A DNA stretch of 64,000 nucleotides. Source: Thunnus maccoyii. Lineage: Eukaryota; Chordata; Actinopteri; Scombriformes; Scombridae. The notes under the pieces were generated by a model. It had not been told where the DNA came from. It was given only the letters and a program-made list of their open reading frames with translations, and did no database searches. Location of the stretch: the NCBI RefSeq assembly GCF_910596095.1, contig NC_056536.1, positions 17,097,291-17,161,290 on the forward strand, in the 5' to 3' direction. The translations under genes and the position numbers were made by a program. This document shows positions 51,301 through 62,653 of the stretch, piece by piece. Position 1 is the first letter of the stretch. Each line of letters begins with the position of its first letter.

Positions 51301-53461
51301 TGTTCAGGCTGGATGATTGATGAAAATATAAGGCCGACCTTCAAAGAGCTGGCCAGTGACTTTACTCGCATGGCAAGAGACCCACCTCGATACCTCGTCA
51401 TCAAGGTGATGCCATCATCATCATTCCTTTTACAGCTTAGTCCACTGACTGTTGACTGAGACCTTAAATCCTGTACCTCCGTGTTAATCTATAGTTGGAA
51501 GGAGAAGAAGCTGCCTCAGAACGGATCCATCGAAGAGAATCAGAGCGAGGGCTTCTAGACGCAGATTTGGAGGACCAAGACGAAGAGGGATTGGAGGACG
51601 GTTTGGCTACTCCTCCTCTTCAACACTCTCCATCTTGGAGTCTGTCTCGTTCAAGGATTAATTCTTACAGGGTAATTATAAAAGTCTTAGATTTGATAGA
51701 TAGACTCTTTAAGGACTGGTTGAGAGCCAAAGAAACCAGCACACAACATTTTTTTCTTCCGTAATTTGTAGAGTGGCACTTCTCAGACCGGACCAGTTGG
51801 ATACCTGCCAATGACCCCGAGCCCTGTAGACAGCATCCGCCAGGTGGGACAGACACACACGTTCGCACAAATGCATGCAAACAAACACTTTCCCACCCTG
51901 TTAAACTATTGACCCTTGCTACTGATGCTTGCATTACAAGTGATGAAATAGATCCATTTAGCTGTAACAACTTTGCTTTAATCAGCACATTACTACACTT
52001 TGCCAAGCGGTGTATCAAATCAATATTATGACCCGGCACAGTAGCCAGTACCTCAGGAAGTGAGACACATCAAAAGGTGTCATAATAGGATTAATTTTCA
52101 TTAGCTATAACATCAATCCATGTCTCTGCTTTTCTGTCTCCAGCTGTGGTTTCAGAGGTCTCGTCTGAGCTCAGTGCGAACTCTGCCTGAGAGGTCAGAG
52201 GTCAGGGGGAGTGGCAGGGAGACAGAGCTGCGTGAGGAAGGTTTAAGGACGGGGAGTCTTCACAGGGCCCGGTTTGGATCCGAAAGGGGCAATCCACATG
52301 TCAGCCGGCACAGGAAGCTCTCGACAGCATCAAGTCCATCTTCATATAAAGTGTGGACAGCAGAGGAAGAGGAGGAGGTGGACCGTTATGGCTATGTCCT
52401 TCCTGGGTCACCTGTCACTCCAGAGAGAGGTAAGTTATCAGAACTAAGATGAGAGCATTATGGGAGCTCATTTATAGTATTTGCTTGACTGTTTTCCTTG
52501 ACTGATCTTCTTCCTTTTACACATTCTGTCTACAGTCTGTAGAGTCTCTCATTCTGGACGAAGAAACTCAAGATCGACCAAGAATAATCCGTCTCTTGTG
52601 GTGATAAATCCCTCCCACGGTTACGAGGTCATGAGCAAAGAGCCTGGTGCTCCTCCTTGCTCGACCGGAGGCAACTCATCACAGGTTGCACTTTGTCGTA
52701 AAACCTCACCTTTACCTTCTCCAACCTTTATGGCTCCATTACCTGCAGAGGACACAACACATGTGGAAAGCCTGACACCAATCTCAGCTGTAAGAAGTAG
52801 GCAAGTAAATGAGGACTGTGAGGGAACCGTAGCAGAGCGAAGAGACTCCGCAAAGAAACATCAGCTCACTGTGGACTCTGAGAGTGAGATCAAAGCTGCT
52901 GACGAACAAGGACAGGCAGTCCAAGGGACAGGCAGGTATGAATACATGGACATCAGACGCTCTGACTCTACGGAGGGCGAGGATCCAGCACGGGAGAGGC
53001 GCGGGCGTCAAACATCTGCTAAGAGTGCAGCAGAGACACAGGAAACAGACGGGGCAGAGGAGAGCCAAATAGTGGAGGTGTTGAAAAAAGAGCAAAAGGA
53101 AGAGGAGGAAGAAGAGAAGAACCACTGCACAAATAAACAACCCACACTTGAGGGGGATCTCAGCAGTATGGTCATGCCCAGGCCAGATGTGCTCACAGCT
53201 GGAGGAGAAAAGGTAGAGGAGTATGAGGATATGACCGGACTTGGAGTGGTATCTAGTGGGTGGGAGCAGCCAGACTACCAGAACCTCCCAGTGAAGGGGA
53301 GGGCTGTTTCTGAGGAGATGGGCGGTGGCAGGTGTACCGGGATCGGGGGATACATCAAGGTGTGTGCTGGCATGGGGGAGTCTGGCAGCAACACATCATT
53401 TGACAACCCAGACTACTGGCACAGCAGACTGTTTCTCAAACCAGATGCTGTACGCACCTAA
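39375..53461 (+). CDS. erbb3: ErbB3 neuregulin receptor (pseudokinase), complete
   Basis: 28 coding exons: 39375-39453, 41502-41656, 41908-42094, 42797-42922, 43028-43090, 43297-43415, 44327-44468, 44717-44830, 44923-45040, 45124-45197, 45717-45807, 46504-46706, 46952-47084, 47191-47284, 48207-48364, 48482-48538, 49501-49642, 49768-49887, 50036-50134, 50302-50487, 50569-50724, 50858-50933, 51073-51219, 51308-51405, 51495-51671, 51772-51843, 52144-52429, 52536-53461. The total is 4398 nt, 1465 residues, all phases closing. It has a signal peptide, two L domains alternating with two furin-like Cys-rich domains, a TM helix (about 641-665), and a kinase-like domain. That domain has GSGVFG (716-721), Lys742 in VAIK, His759 replacing the helix-C Glu, HRN (832-834) for HRD and DYG (852-854) for DFG. 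The tail has four YXXM PI3K sites and NPDY. It signals through ErbB2 partners; pa2g4 follows. The a/b paralogue is not decided. Confidence 0.97.
43535..43876 (-). repeat. dispersed repeat, family copy 2, in erbb3 intron 6
   Basis: Read on the - strand it matches the order of copy 1 (7745-8045): ATTAATC-rich start, CACCAAACATTTGA, CTGCTTTTTGTGGTC, GATGACATCACCTTGTGCTG, ATATTGTAATGG, ATTTTTCACAGTGTC and an ATTAATTAATGA end. It is divergent, so an old insertion. Confidence 0.7.
45854..45875. repeat. poly-T tract in erbb3 intron 11
   Basis: 22 uninterrupted T residues. Confidence 0.9.
46302..46311 (+). other. exon-like 10-base segment in erbb3 intron 11
   Basis: CTGTGAACAG is preceded by an excellent acceptor (TCTCTCTGGCTGTTTTTTACAG ends at 46301) and followed by GTATGA. 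As a microexon it would shift the frame. Read through, it adds N-C-E-Q-V and then a stop at 46315-46317, which would truncate the receptor in the second L domain. Usage is not shown by sequence. Confidence 0.25.
47465..47551. mobile_element. palindromic Tc1-type MITE in erbb3 intron 14
   Basis: Flanking TA dinucleotides enclose inverted ends: 5' TACAGTACCAGT, then GTCAAAAGTTTGGACACA; 3' (reverse complement) TACAGTACCAGTCAAAAGTT continuing TGGACTCA. The 5' arm has a 5-base insertion. About 87 bases in total. The CAGTCAAAAGTTTGGACAC end is typical of fish Tc1-like transposons, so this is a minimal non-autonomous derivative. Confidence 0.8.
50488..50568 (+). other. erbb3: 81-base in-frame intron without stop (erbb3 intron 20)
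   Basis: The intron GTGAGT...CTCAG is 81 bases long, has no stop in the ErbB3 frame and is a multiple of three. Retention would add 27 residues ([20 protein letters not shown]...) between CVQIAK and GMYYLEEH, just before the HRN loop. The domain homology shows that the spliced form is the standard product. Confidence 0.8.
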
Positions 53462-53640
53462 TAATGTGGACTGGGACAGAGATACGGTAACTGCTGCGGT
53501 TACTTTAGGTCAACATTTGTTTTTGTTTTTATATCTTTTACAAGATTTTTTCTTTGAGTTCCAGCATCCAATGGGCATTGAAAGATAAAAGTAATAATAT
53601 AGATTTGAATCTCATTGCACAGTTTTATAATAAATAAAGG
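53462..53640 (+). other. erbb3: erbb3 3' UTR with AATAAA at 53633-53638
   Basis: A short AT-rich stretch ends at the overlapping signals TAATAAATAAAGG; the best AATAAA is 53633-53638. Cleavage is probably near 53655. Confidence 0.6.
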
Positions 53641-53659
53641 TTTATGAAACCAGCTGTGA

Positions 53660-54880
53660 GTTGGTACAGAACCACAAAATAAAGATTATAGCAGACAAAA
53701 TGTAGTGTGTGACAATGGACTCCGAAGTGGTGAGCAACAGTAGACATATAAAGTTTACCTTGCAACATATGAATGCCTTATTGTTATAATAATCCTGTAT
53801 TTTGCAGCTGTAAGATGAGGTGTTCATCTCCCATTTCTGTAGAGCAGTCTTTTGTACAATTTATTATGACATGAATTATTAAATACGTTAATAAATATGA
53901 TTATTTTTCAAATATCCAACCATGTGTGTCATTGATTTGTGTGGAGAAGTCTTTTTTTTACATTGTCTTGCAGTGTGTTTATTAAATAAAACGATAAAAT
54001 ACCAAAGTCTTGAAAACACTAATTCATTTGTTTCACTTGTTACATTTTCAAAAGTATATTAAAATGTGAATCATCAAATAAATCAAACAACTATTTTTTA
54101 AGCTCCAGCTCGCATTTGGTGACACTGAGCAGCACTGAATGAGATGGAGGTAAGTGAACGCACCGGTGACGCATGCACGCGTCAGAGGTCAGAGGCAGAT
54201 CAGAGATGATCGGACACGTGAGAGATTCACTTCAGCGCTCTTCCTTTCTCGTTCGAGTCCAGTTTATGGGCTAATGAGTTTACCTCAAAATCATTGTGTT
54301 TTAAAATAGTTCTTCATTAAACTTTAAATTTAGCGGTTGTTTTTAAAATTGCACCAAATTAAATTACATTTAAAGTAATTTAATGAAAGCGATGAAATTT
54401 AAATGAAAGTAATGTGAACTGGTAATGTTAATTATTCATTTTATGATAGACTACTGGTTGGAACATTTCATATCCACATTTCCATATTTTCCAAATCTTC
54501 CCTAAAACTTCTCAAAGGTCCTTATTTCTGACAGTTATTTTGTTCTCAACAGACCCTCTCACACATATAAACAAACAAGTAACTAGCTATTTCAGAATGC
54601 ATCTGCTTACTGTCGCCTTTATTTTAGTTTATCTACCAGCCATTTTGGCTTCTGCAAGCCTTGATGTGTGATTTTTTCCCAAATAAATTTAATAAAGAAA
54701 GAATGCTATCCTGTTGATGGACAGAAAGGATAGCTTAGGAGTTGCCCCTACTACATTTGACAACATCTGATAAGTTGCACTAAAAACTGAGGATGAACAT
54801 GTTACTAACTGAACTGAGCCAAAGAATTGCTCACAGTGTTTTGAGAACCATTATTTTCACTCAAAGATTGCGCCAGATTA
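53660..54880. other. intergenic DNA between erbb3 and pa2g4
   Basis: AT-rich with no recognised gene or repeat. A CpG-containing patch lies at 54150-54260, with no obvious ORF. Confidence 0.5.
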
Positions 54881-54889
54881 ACTAAAAAA

Positions 54890-55300
54890 AAAAAGATTGG
54901 CAAAAGCACTAGGTCAGGAGATAAGGGGGAGACATTTACATTTGATTCAAAATAGAGTGGGTCATGTGAGAAACAGGGGAGGAAACAGAAAAGAGGAGGT
55001 AAGAATAGGATACAGCAATCTATGCAGAACACTTAATATTATAGGGAAGCATCCAACTGGTCTTTGTGAACACTGTCAATAACCACTGCGGGAAAACTGT
55101 GTTCATCAGCTGCAATATCAGAGATGAAGGACATGATGGAGAAAATGGAAAGATTAGGGCTAACAGGAGTAGGATTAAAGAGCCTACTGGAATGTGGTCA
55201 GGGCAGAAGATGCTTTATCAAGGGGAACAGGACTGTTGGAAAAAGTGTGAACAATCCAAACACTGTAGGAGTAAACTAACTCCAGAGGATGGCATCAATG
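54890..55300 (+). mobile_element. 3' remnant of a non-LTR retrotransposon (I-clade-like)
   Basis: Broken translation shows a C-terminal LINE signature: HLHLIQNRVGHVR, then RTLNIIGKHPTGLCEHCQ, a frame break, then MMEKMERLGLTGVGLKSLLE. The IGKHPTGLCEHCQ zinc-knuckle-like block followed by a coiled tail is characteristic of fish LINEs that carry RNase H. Stops and frameshifts show that it is dead. It ends less than 250 bases before the pa2g4 ATG. Confidence 0.6.
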
Positions 55301-55472
55301 CAACGCTATGGATGCCAGCTGCCGTTAAACCCCAAAGAAGAAACAGAAGGCCGTGAACTATCTTGACTGCAGAGCGTGTCTTTGGCAGCGGGCGGGATCT
55401 AGTGATCGTTGGCTCCCGGCTGAAAGTCGGGCGGGCGGGTGGGTGCAGAGCAGAGACAGCGTGGTCCTTCCT

Positions 55473-55497
55473 CTGACTGACTGACTGACTGACTGAC
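55473..55497. repeat. (CTGA)n microsatellite in probable pa2g4 5' UTR
   Basis: About six CTGA units in the GC-rich stretch 55375-55546 that should hold the pa2g4 promoter and leader. Confidence 0.85.
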
Positions 55498-55546
55498 ACC
55501 CGCCGGGGAAAAAAAGTTACTCTGAGTTCGCGGACACACTGCCAAC

Positions 55547-58500
55547 ATGTCTGGAGATGAAGAGACACAGGAGCAGACCGTCGCCGACGACTTGGTGGTC
55601 ACCAAGTACAAGATGGGCGCCGAGATTGCGAATCGTGAGTGAAATGCAGCGATAACGAGCCGTTACACTCAACAGCCCACATTTATCCGTCACTGTTAGC
55701 TAGCAGTGTCAGCTAGTCACAACCAGGCAGCAGCTGTGCCATGTGCCGCAGCAGTAGCAACGGCGGGTCATGTTAGAGAGAGGGTCTTAAGAGGTCTTAA
55801 AACAAATAAAACATGGTTGTGGATAAATATTCAGGCAGAGCTTTTCTTTATATACGGCGCGTATTTGTTTAACGTCACGCTGCTGTCACATTAGCCTGGT
55901 GAGCTAGGTAGCTACAGCTATCTTACTAGCAGGCGTTAGCTATAGCTGCAACTGCTAACGTAACAGATAACAATGACAAGTAGAAATTGAGTGACGATAT
56001 GGGGGTTGTTACAGACCGTGAAAGGAGGACATTTAAATGTATACAACAAATGAGAACCGAGACTAAAAAAATCTCACGTTAGGTACTTGGCTGAAGATCT
56101 GGTTGTTTTAAATGGTGTAATTTAAAGTCATAATCAGAGTTAAGTAGAAGCCAGTCAACGCACCCAACACGCTGCTCTGTTAAATTACGCCAAAAGGTCA
56201 TTTACTAGACTTAACATGATGAGACACAGTCACAAACTCAACCTGTCTGTGTCGTCATAAATCTTAAACTTTATATGCTGTTATCAATTATTACATTTAA
56301 AGCCTACAATCACTGCACACATTATTAGTGTGATGTCATAACTAGTTATTTTTTCAATATAACATATATTCAAATATAAATGTAACATTCCTAAAACTTA
56401 TGAACTTGTACTTTAACTATATTAATAATATTTCAAAATTACTGCATTCTCAATACATAACCATATGTAATTGTGATTCATCCAGGAAACATTTTCCAAG
56501 CACTTTAAACAGTGCCCACGTTCACACTAAGAAGTTACACTTGCACCAGTGAGTTTCCCAGTTCAACCACAGTCTACTGGTTTGACTGTAATTTTTCTGC
56601 TAGTTTGGAGATTGAACAAGTGACCTTCCTGCCATATAAAGTTTAAATTCAGATAGTAAAACCAAAATAACACAAAATAACTACCACAGTTTACTTGAAC
56701 AAGTTGGGTTTTTTAAAATTATGTGGTAAAATTTCCAGTGTTTGGTTGTTTTTCATTCCTAGTTCATCGCTTTACGCCTGCCAAGCTGCGAAGACGACCT
56801 CATGTTCAACACAGGGTTCAATGACACTGTGTGTCCTTGTGATTTTTGTATTGTAGCTTATCAAGGCTGATCTACTTATTTTGAATCAAGCCATCTAATT
56901 AACTACTATCATTACACTGTCAAGCTGACACGCAGCTGTCAGACAATCTGTCAAATATTTATCTCTAAGCGAACGTAGCATCAGCTCAGTCAAAGTCACA
57001 TGAGTTGCTCAGTTGCATTGAGCTACCGATTGAGCCCTGAACAATAAGCAACAGTCATTCTTGATATTAACACTGACCAAACTATCTATCTGCAGTGGTG
57101 GCAGCCTGGTGCCTGACTTTAATCAGACTTATGAGTGCTGAAATGGTCAGACATTGATTCAGTTGCCATTTTTCACTATTTTCTGACATTTTATGGACCA
57201 AAATGATTAATCCACCAACCGAGAAAATAATAAATTAACTGAAAATAACCATTAGTTGCAGCCCAAACCTGTATACACTCTGTCATTGACATGCCATTTT
57301 AACCGCATCATGTTTTTTTTTTTAATCTTGTGTCCTGCAGAGGCTCTGAAGACGGTGGTTGGAGCAGCTACAGCTGGAGTTTCTGTGCTCAGCCTCTGTG
57401 AAAAGGGAGATGCCTTCATCATGGCAGAAACTGGGAAAATCTTCAAGAAGGAAAAAGAGATGAAGAAAGGTATGTTTTTGTTGCAGTTAATTAGTCACCA
57501 TCAATGTCTTTGACTCAGCGCTTCCTCACTCACCCACTCTTTCTCTCTTTCTCAGGTATCGCTTTTCCTACTTGTGTGTCAGTTAACAACTGCGTATGCC
57601 ATCACTCCCCCCTGAAGAGTGACCCTGATGTCATACTAAAGGATGGGGACCTTGTCAAAATGTAAGCTGCAGCATTGATAACTGTCCATCCTTTATGCTA
57701 CATAAATTACGGTTGGCGTTTTATTAGTTTGTACATTCCTCACCTCACGTTTACCTTTTGTGTCTGTGTGCAGTGACCTGGGTGTGCACGTTGATGGCTT
57801 CATCTCGAATGTAGCTCACAGCTTTGTTGTTGGAGTGACAAAGGTATGTCATGTGCTTGTAATGTAATTTACTTGATTACCACTGATTCTCACATCATAA
57901 ACAGCAAGTAATACTTAATTTCATCCCTTGTCATTCTTTAACTTGCCTCCTGCGTCACTTCAGGACAACCCGCTGACAGGGCGGAAGGCTGATGTTATGA
58001 AAGCAGCTCACCTCTGTGCTGAGGCTGCTCTGCGTCTTGTCAAGCCAGGAAACCAGGTAAAATTCTCCCACCGTGGCGACTGATTTGACCAACAGCATCA
58101 TTGTTTACGCCCCATCTAATAATTGTCACTGTGTCGTCCTTCTGTCAGAATACACAGGTCACAGAAGCCTGGAACAAGATTGCAAAGTCATTCAAGTGCT
58201 CCCCTATTGAGGGTAGGTGTTTGTGAATATTTGCCACTTTCATGCTCTGTGATCTCGATGGTATACATTTGCTGGATGTAATTTGACATGCTCAGTTTAT
58301 TCCTTTAATGTGTGCAGGCATGCTGTCCCATCAGCTCAAACAACACGTGATTGACGGGGAGAAAACTATCATCCAAAACCCAACGGACCAGCAAAAGTGG
58401 GTTCACTCAGCAAGTGTTTATTGTCACTGACCTTATGAGTGTCCCCCCTTCACCAGTTGATGAACTTGTCACTTTGTTTATGTAGGAAGGACCATGAGAA

Positions 58501-60465
58501 GGCTGAGTTTGAGGTGCATGAGGTATATGCAGTGGATGTGCTTATCAGCACTGGAGAGGGGAAGGTGAGAGGAAATTTGGTTCGATTTTTTTTTTTTTTT
58601 TTTTTTTCCACTTAAGTTTGAAAATTACAAAAAGGTAACAATATATATGTTTTGTTTTTTGCAATTCAGGCAAAGGATGGAGGTCAGAGGACCACCGTTT
58701 ACAAACGAGACCCCAACAAGGTGTACGGCTTGAAGATGAAGACATCTCGGACGTTCTTCAGTGAGATGGAGAGACGCTTCGATACAATGCCTTTCACTCT
58801 GAGGTAGCATTTTTAAGTTGATCAAATATTTCACTTAAAAAAAGAGGGAAAAAAAGTTATCTTTTATCAAAATCATCTCCTAAGTTTCATCCTCTTATTT
58901 CTCTTTTCTTCTCTGTTTGTCATCCCAGAGCGTTTGAGGATGAAGGCAAGGCCAGGTTGGGTGTGGTGGAGTGTGCCAAACATGAGCTGCTGCAGCCATT
59001 CAGTGTGCTGCATGAGAAAGAGGGTGAGTAGAACAATGAGGGACGTAACTAAGGCCTTTGTGACATGACGTTTTTGTAAGGTTTGTTGTTATGTGAACAA
59101 AATGAAGCGAGGTCTGGAAGTTTCTCTCTGTTGTTGGAAAGTTTCACGTCTACTTGAATTTTTTTTAGAAAAATATCGCATCCAGTTGGTAACAAGAAAT
59201 GTCCGTTACATCTGTAACAGTACACATACCTCAGTTAGTAATAACAATGGGTGATATATCCCACATTTATCTTCTCTGAATGGAGTTTTATCATTTACTG
59301 GTCCCATAGCTGAGACAATTTTCTTCCTGCCCCATGGAACATAATGTAATCATTTCTTCTCCTGTTAATTTTGTCATGTTTCTCTAATAAAAACAAACAC
59401 CAGACTTGTGACTTGTGCACTGAGCACGCTAGAGCCCCGTAGGACTCTCAAAACTATCTGCCATTTGTGAGTGACAGTCATTTGTGAAATGTAACGTTGC
59501 AACCATTTGCGATCTATGTGTAAGCAGTGATTGCTCGCAGATCGTTTTTCTGAAACAAGCTCCTCGGGAGCGTCCTGATAGCGGAATGGTTACAGCGCAT
59601 GACACATAACCGCAACATCCCAGGTTTGACTCCGGCTAGGGACCTTTTTTTTGCATGTCATGCTGCTCGCTGATGAGCTCCTTGCTCAGCATTTGCTGGG
59701 ACGCAGCATCATCTGGTAATGCTTTGTGCTGGCCAGTCAAATGCGTCTAACTGTGCTTACTCAGTAAAGTTACATTGTCTACTGTCGAAAGAGGATAAAA
59801 CGATTCTATTAAAATCTGAATAATTTACCCGATGAGTTAACGGTACTATAATATCTACACTTGTTTGTACTCTGTTAGCTGAAACATTTCCAGATTGTAT
59901 ACCCTGTTGGACCGTCGGATGTAATTTCCAACTCTGTCTGTGTCCAGGTGAATTTGTAGCCCAGTTCAAGTTCACCGTGCTGCTCATGGCCAACGGACCT
60001 CTGCGAATCACAAACAGCCTCTTCGAGCCAGAACTCTACAAGTCTGAGCACGAGGTGGAAGACGCCGAGCTGAAGGTAAAAATGAGTTTGATGAATGGGA
60101 TATTACATCCTCTGCCTGAGAAAAAAGGATGAGACTAATGAGCCGCTGTAGCATGCTGTTAGCTGACTTGGCATTTTCAAAGCTATTATGTGTTGATGTA
60201 TTGTGTGCTGCAGCTCATGAGGTTACAAAATTCAGTTTTTGTCTTTTGTTCTTTTTTCCTGTAAAGGCTTTGCTTCAAAGCTCAGCCAGCCGTAAGACGC
60301 AGAAGAAAAAGAAAAAGAAGGTGAGTTACAGAGCCGTTTGATACTGCTTGACATAAACAAGAATGCATGTTCTGGTTTCCTCTAATTTAATTTTCTTTTA
60401 TCAAGGCCTCAAAGACTGTTGAGAGCGCAACAGGACAGGCGATGGAGACCGAAGCTGCAGAATAG
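55547..60465 (+). CDS. pa2g4: Proliferation-associated protein 2G4 (EBP1), complete
   Basis: Thirteen coding exons: 55547-55634, 57341-57469, 57556-57661, 57774-57843, 57964-58056, 58149-58212, 58318-58396, 58486-58564, 58670-58803, 58929-59023, 59948-60075, 60267-60320, 60406-60465 (TAG). The total is 1179 nt, 392 residues (human 394). It is an RNA- and ErbB3-binding growth regulator of nucleolus, ribosome and cytoplasm. It has the methionine-aminopeptidase-like pita-bread fold but is known to lack peptidase activity. Landmarks are [96 protein letters not shown] and [20 protein letters not shown]. The end is basic, [10 protein letters not shown], followed by a short variable tail. Intron 1 is 1.7 kb and intron 10 holds a SINE fragment. 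The gene follows erbb3 as in mammals. Confidence 0.97.
57165..57264 (+). repeat. dispersed repeat, family copy 3 (3' end only), pa2g4 intron 1
   Basis: TTTTTCACTATTTTCTGACA followed by TTTTATGGACCAAAATGATT, then an ATTAACTG-rich end and CATTAGTTGCAGCCC. It closely matches the last third of copy 1 at 7960-8040. Confidence 0.65.
58586..58607. repeat. poly-T tract in pa2g4 intron 8
   Basis: About 22 T residues, 60-80 bases before the exon 9 acceptor. Confidence 0.9.
59564..59665 (+). mobile_element. tRNA-derived SINE fragment in pa2g4 intron 10
   Basis: A tRNA-like head contains TAGCGGAATGGTTACAGCGC (A-box region) and GGTTTGACTCC (B box, 59623-59633). It is followed by GGGACCTTTTTTTTGCATGT, the body start seen in common fish tRNA-SINEs. 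The rest of the body and the tail are absent. The cloverleaf is degenerate, so it is not a tRNA gene. Confidence 0.6.
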
Positions 60466-60716
60466 ATTCTATATCCAAGAAAGACATCTGATGACCCAAA
60501 GAACAGACGTCATGAATCCTTCTGTCCCAGCTGTCTGAGGCACTAGTGGCATAGCCGCTGTGAATACCTCCGAATCTAACTGATGTCAGTCTGGGATGAT
60601 GCTGCTCCTAAATTCTGTCACTCCACCTAAAACACACACACACATGTCCCTAAAAAAAATCTCACTGTCCTTGAGACAGCCTTATACCCTAACAGTGGAC
60701 ACAATTCTACAACAGA

Positions 60717-60750
<34 letters not shown>

Positions 60751-60849
60751 AAAGACATATTCTCACTGGAACATTTAACCATTTGACTGACCTTGAGCCT
60801 TCGTCCCTTTATTCCACAGTAACTGTAGTGAAAGTTATGGTCAAATAAA
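60466..60849 (+). other. pa2g4: pa2g4 3' UTR with AATAAA at 60844-60849
   Basis: Non-coding, with a 29-base poly-T (60720-60748) in the middle and AATAAA at 60844-60849 followed by GGGTTTGACAG. Confidence 0.6.
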
Positions 60850-60869
60850 ATGGGTTTGACAGAGCAGCC

Positions 60870-62480
60870 AAGGATAATGAATGCACAGTACTGTGTCAGT
60901 GTAATTGTGTGGCATATAGATAATTTCCTTGACCTGAAGCCATGGCTTTGAAATGAATGTTAACTTGTCGTAGGCAGAAATGTGCAACATCTTAGTCACA
61001 CAAGTTATAGGCATGACATCATTAGTCATTACTTTTGAATTCAGCATAATTACTGCATTTATACTGCTCCTGCTTAGGTCTGTCTACTAGTGCATTGTGT
61101 CTACTTCTAGGCATCTAGGTAACTCAGCTAACAATTTCTAAAACTGACATGTAAGACCTACCAGTTGTGTAATTTAACAGGTAAAAAAAAATGAATTTCT
61201 TTTCTCAGTTGTGGATGGTTTAACTCCTGCCAAGGGTTCAGCGTTCAGTCTTCTGGTGCCACCACTGAGTCTGACAGTCTGTGTTTACATAAGAATTCCA
61301 TACCTGTTAAATATATGGATGCTTTTGTAAAACAAATCCCAGTTTCAGAGACTATTTTTGGAAACATTAAAAAACCACCTGACATCATTTGTTTGCACGT
61401 GTTTTTGGACTTTGTGTGTATTCAGCTGATTGTCCTGATGGGTGTTTGTGTGTTTTTCATGATTTTGAAAAGAATAATGAATCCCTGTTTCCCTAGTTAT
61501 TTTACTCTCTTTGCATTTTGTTTGTCCAAAGCCAAACAAGTGACTTGTGTGAGAACACTGAGTTTTCTTTGGGGAATGTAGGTGATGAACAATAAACTCC
61601 AAAGAAATGCAAAGTTACATTCAATGAGATAAATCTTATTTTTAGCACCTTTGACAAAGTAAATGTCATGGGCTGTAGTAAGGCGCATTTCTTGTTGACC
61701 TAAAAGTAGTTGAATTTAAGCATATTGTATCTAAGAATATACAACTTCTACTCAAAATATACATAAAAGAAATAAAAAAACATGACCTCAGTGTCCATAA
61801 TGGTAGCCAAGCTCCTGAGTACAGAGAGAATATGAATCAAGCAATATAATTAGTTATTAACTTTTTGAATATATATAAAACATAATGAAACATAGGACCA
61901 CTTCCTACAGTAAATCAATGAAAAATAAGTAACGGAACAAACAGAAGAAAACAAAATAAGTCTGGGCAAACAATTGGCTACAAGTACAGGAAGAAAAAAC
62001 AGTAAACTATGGAGACAAATGAATAAAAAAAATAAGGGGGTACCATGTATCAATGGGATATTACATCCTCTGCCTGGTAGCACATTTTCCTAAAAAAAAA
62101 AAAAAAAAAAAGATTCCCTCCTTTATGTACATCAGAAAATTGACCAAGCTTAATAAAACTTTCCCTATGTTATTATTAGTCCTTGCGATTAGACATTCAA
62201 TAGAGTCTGTCTTCAATTTTAACCTTTCAGCAAAACCTGGCTTTGTCTGGCTCTTCCAATTAATCAGGCAATATAGTTATTCAAAATCACGTATATAATT
62301 TACTGTATATGGTGAAATTATTTAATATAGTCAAAAACATCTGGTGCACACGTGTGATGAATAACTGGATTAATGAACCTTTAAAAGCACGTAAAAAGTT
62401 GCAACACTGGTTTAATATACGAGCTTTTTCTGTAAACGCTTTAGTAGACTCAATTTCCCATGTTGCACTACGATTCAAGG
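60870..62480. other. pa2g4-rpl41 intergenic DNA
   Basis: AT-rich with no recognised gene. It contains a 20-base poly-A near 62092 and, at 62052-62076, an exact 25-base copy of a segment of pa2g4 intron 11 (60094-60118). Open frames here are short and unlike known proteins. Confidence 0.5.
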
Positions 62481-62482
62481 GA

Positions 62483-62541
62483 TATAAATACGAAGTCGCA
62501 GGAATGTGACGTCCTTCAGGGAGACGATTCTGCAGCGGCTG
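62483..62541 (+). promoter_or_regulatory. rpl41: rpl41 core promoter and 5' UTR exon
   Basis: TATAAATA at 62483-62490 lies 30 bases before a terminal-oligopyrimidine-type start, CCTTC at 62513-62517. The non-coding exon runs from about 62513 to 62541 with donor G/GTACGT. The coding exon's acceptor (TTTTCAG) ends at 62638. A TOP start fits translational control by growth signals, as for other ribosomal protein genes. Confidence 0.65.
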
Positions 62542-62653
62542 GTACGTTGAAACCTATCTGTCGATGTCAGAATCCAAGCTAATCAACTTCTTTTAAATCC
62601 ATCGAGCTAATCTTTCATGTTTCTCCTTCTGTTTTCAGACTGCCCTCGTCGAC

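Noticed and set aside
59564-59640. tRNA gene
   Set aside because: A and B boxes are present, but the stems do not pair and a SINE body follows; a tRNA-derived SINE fits better.
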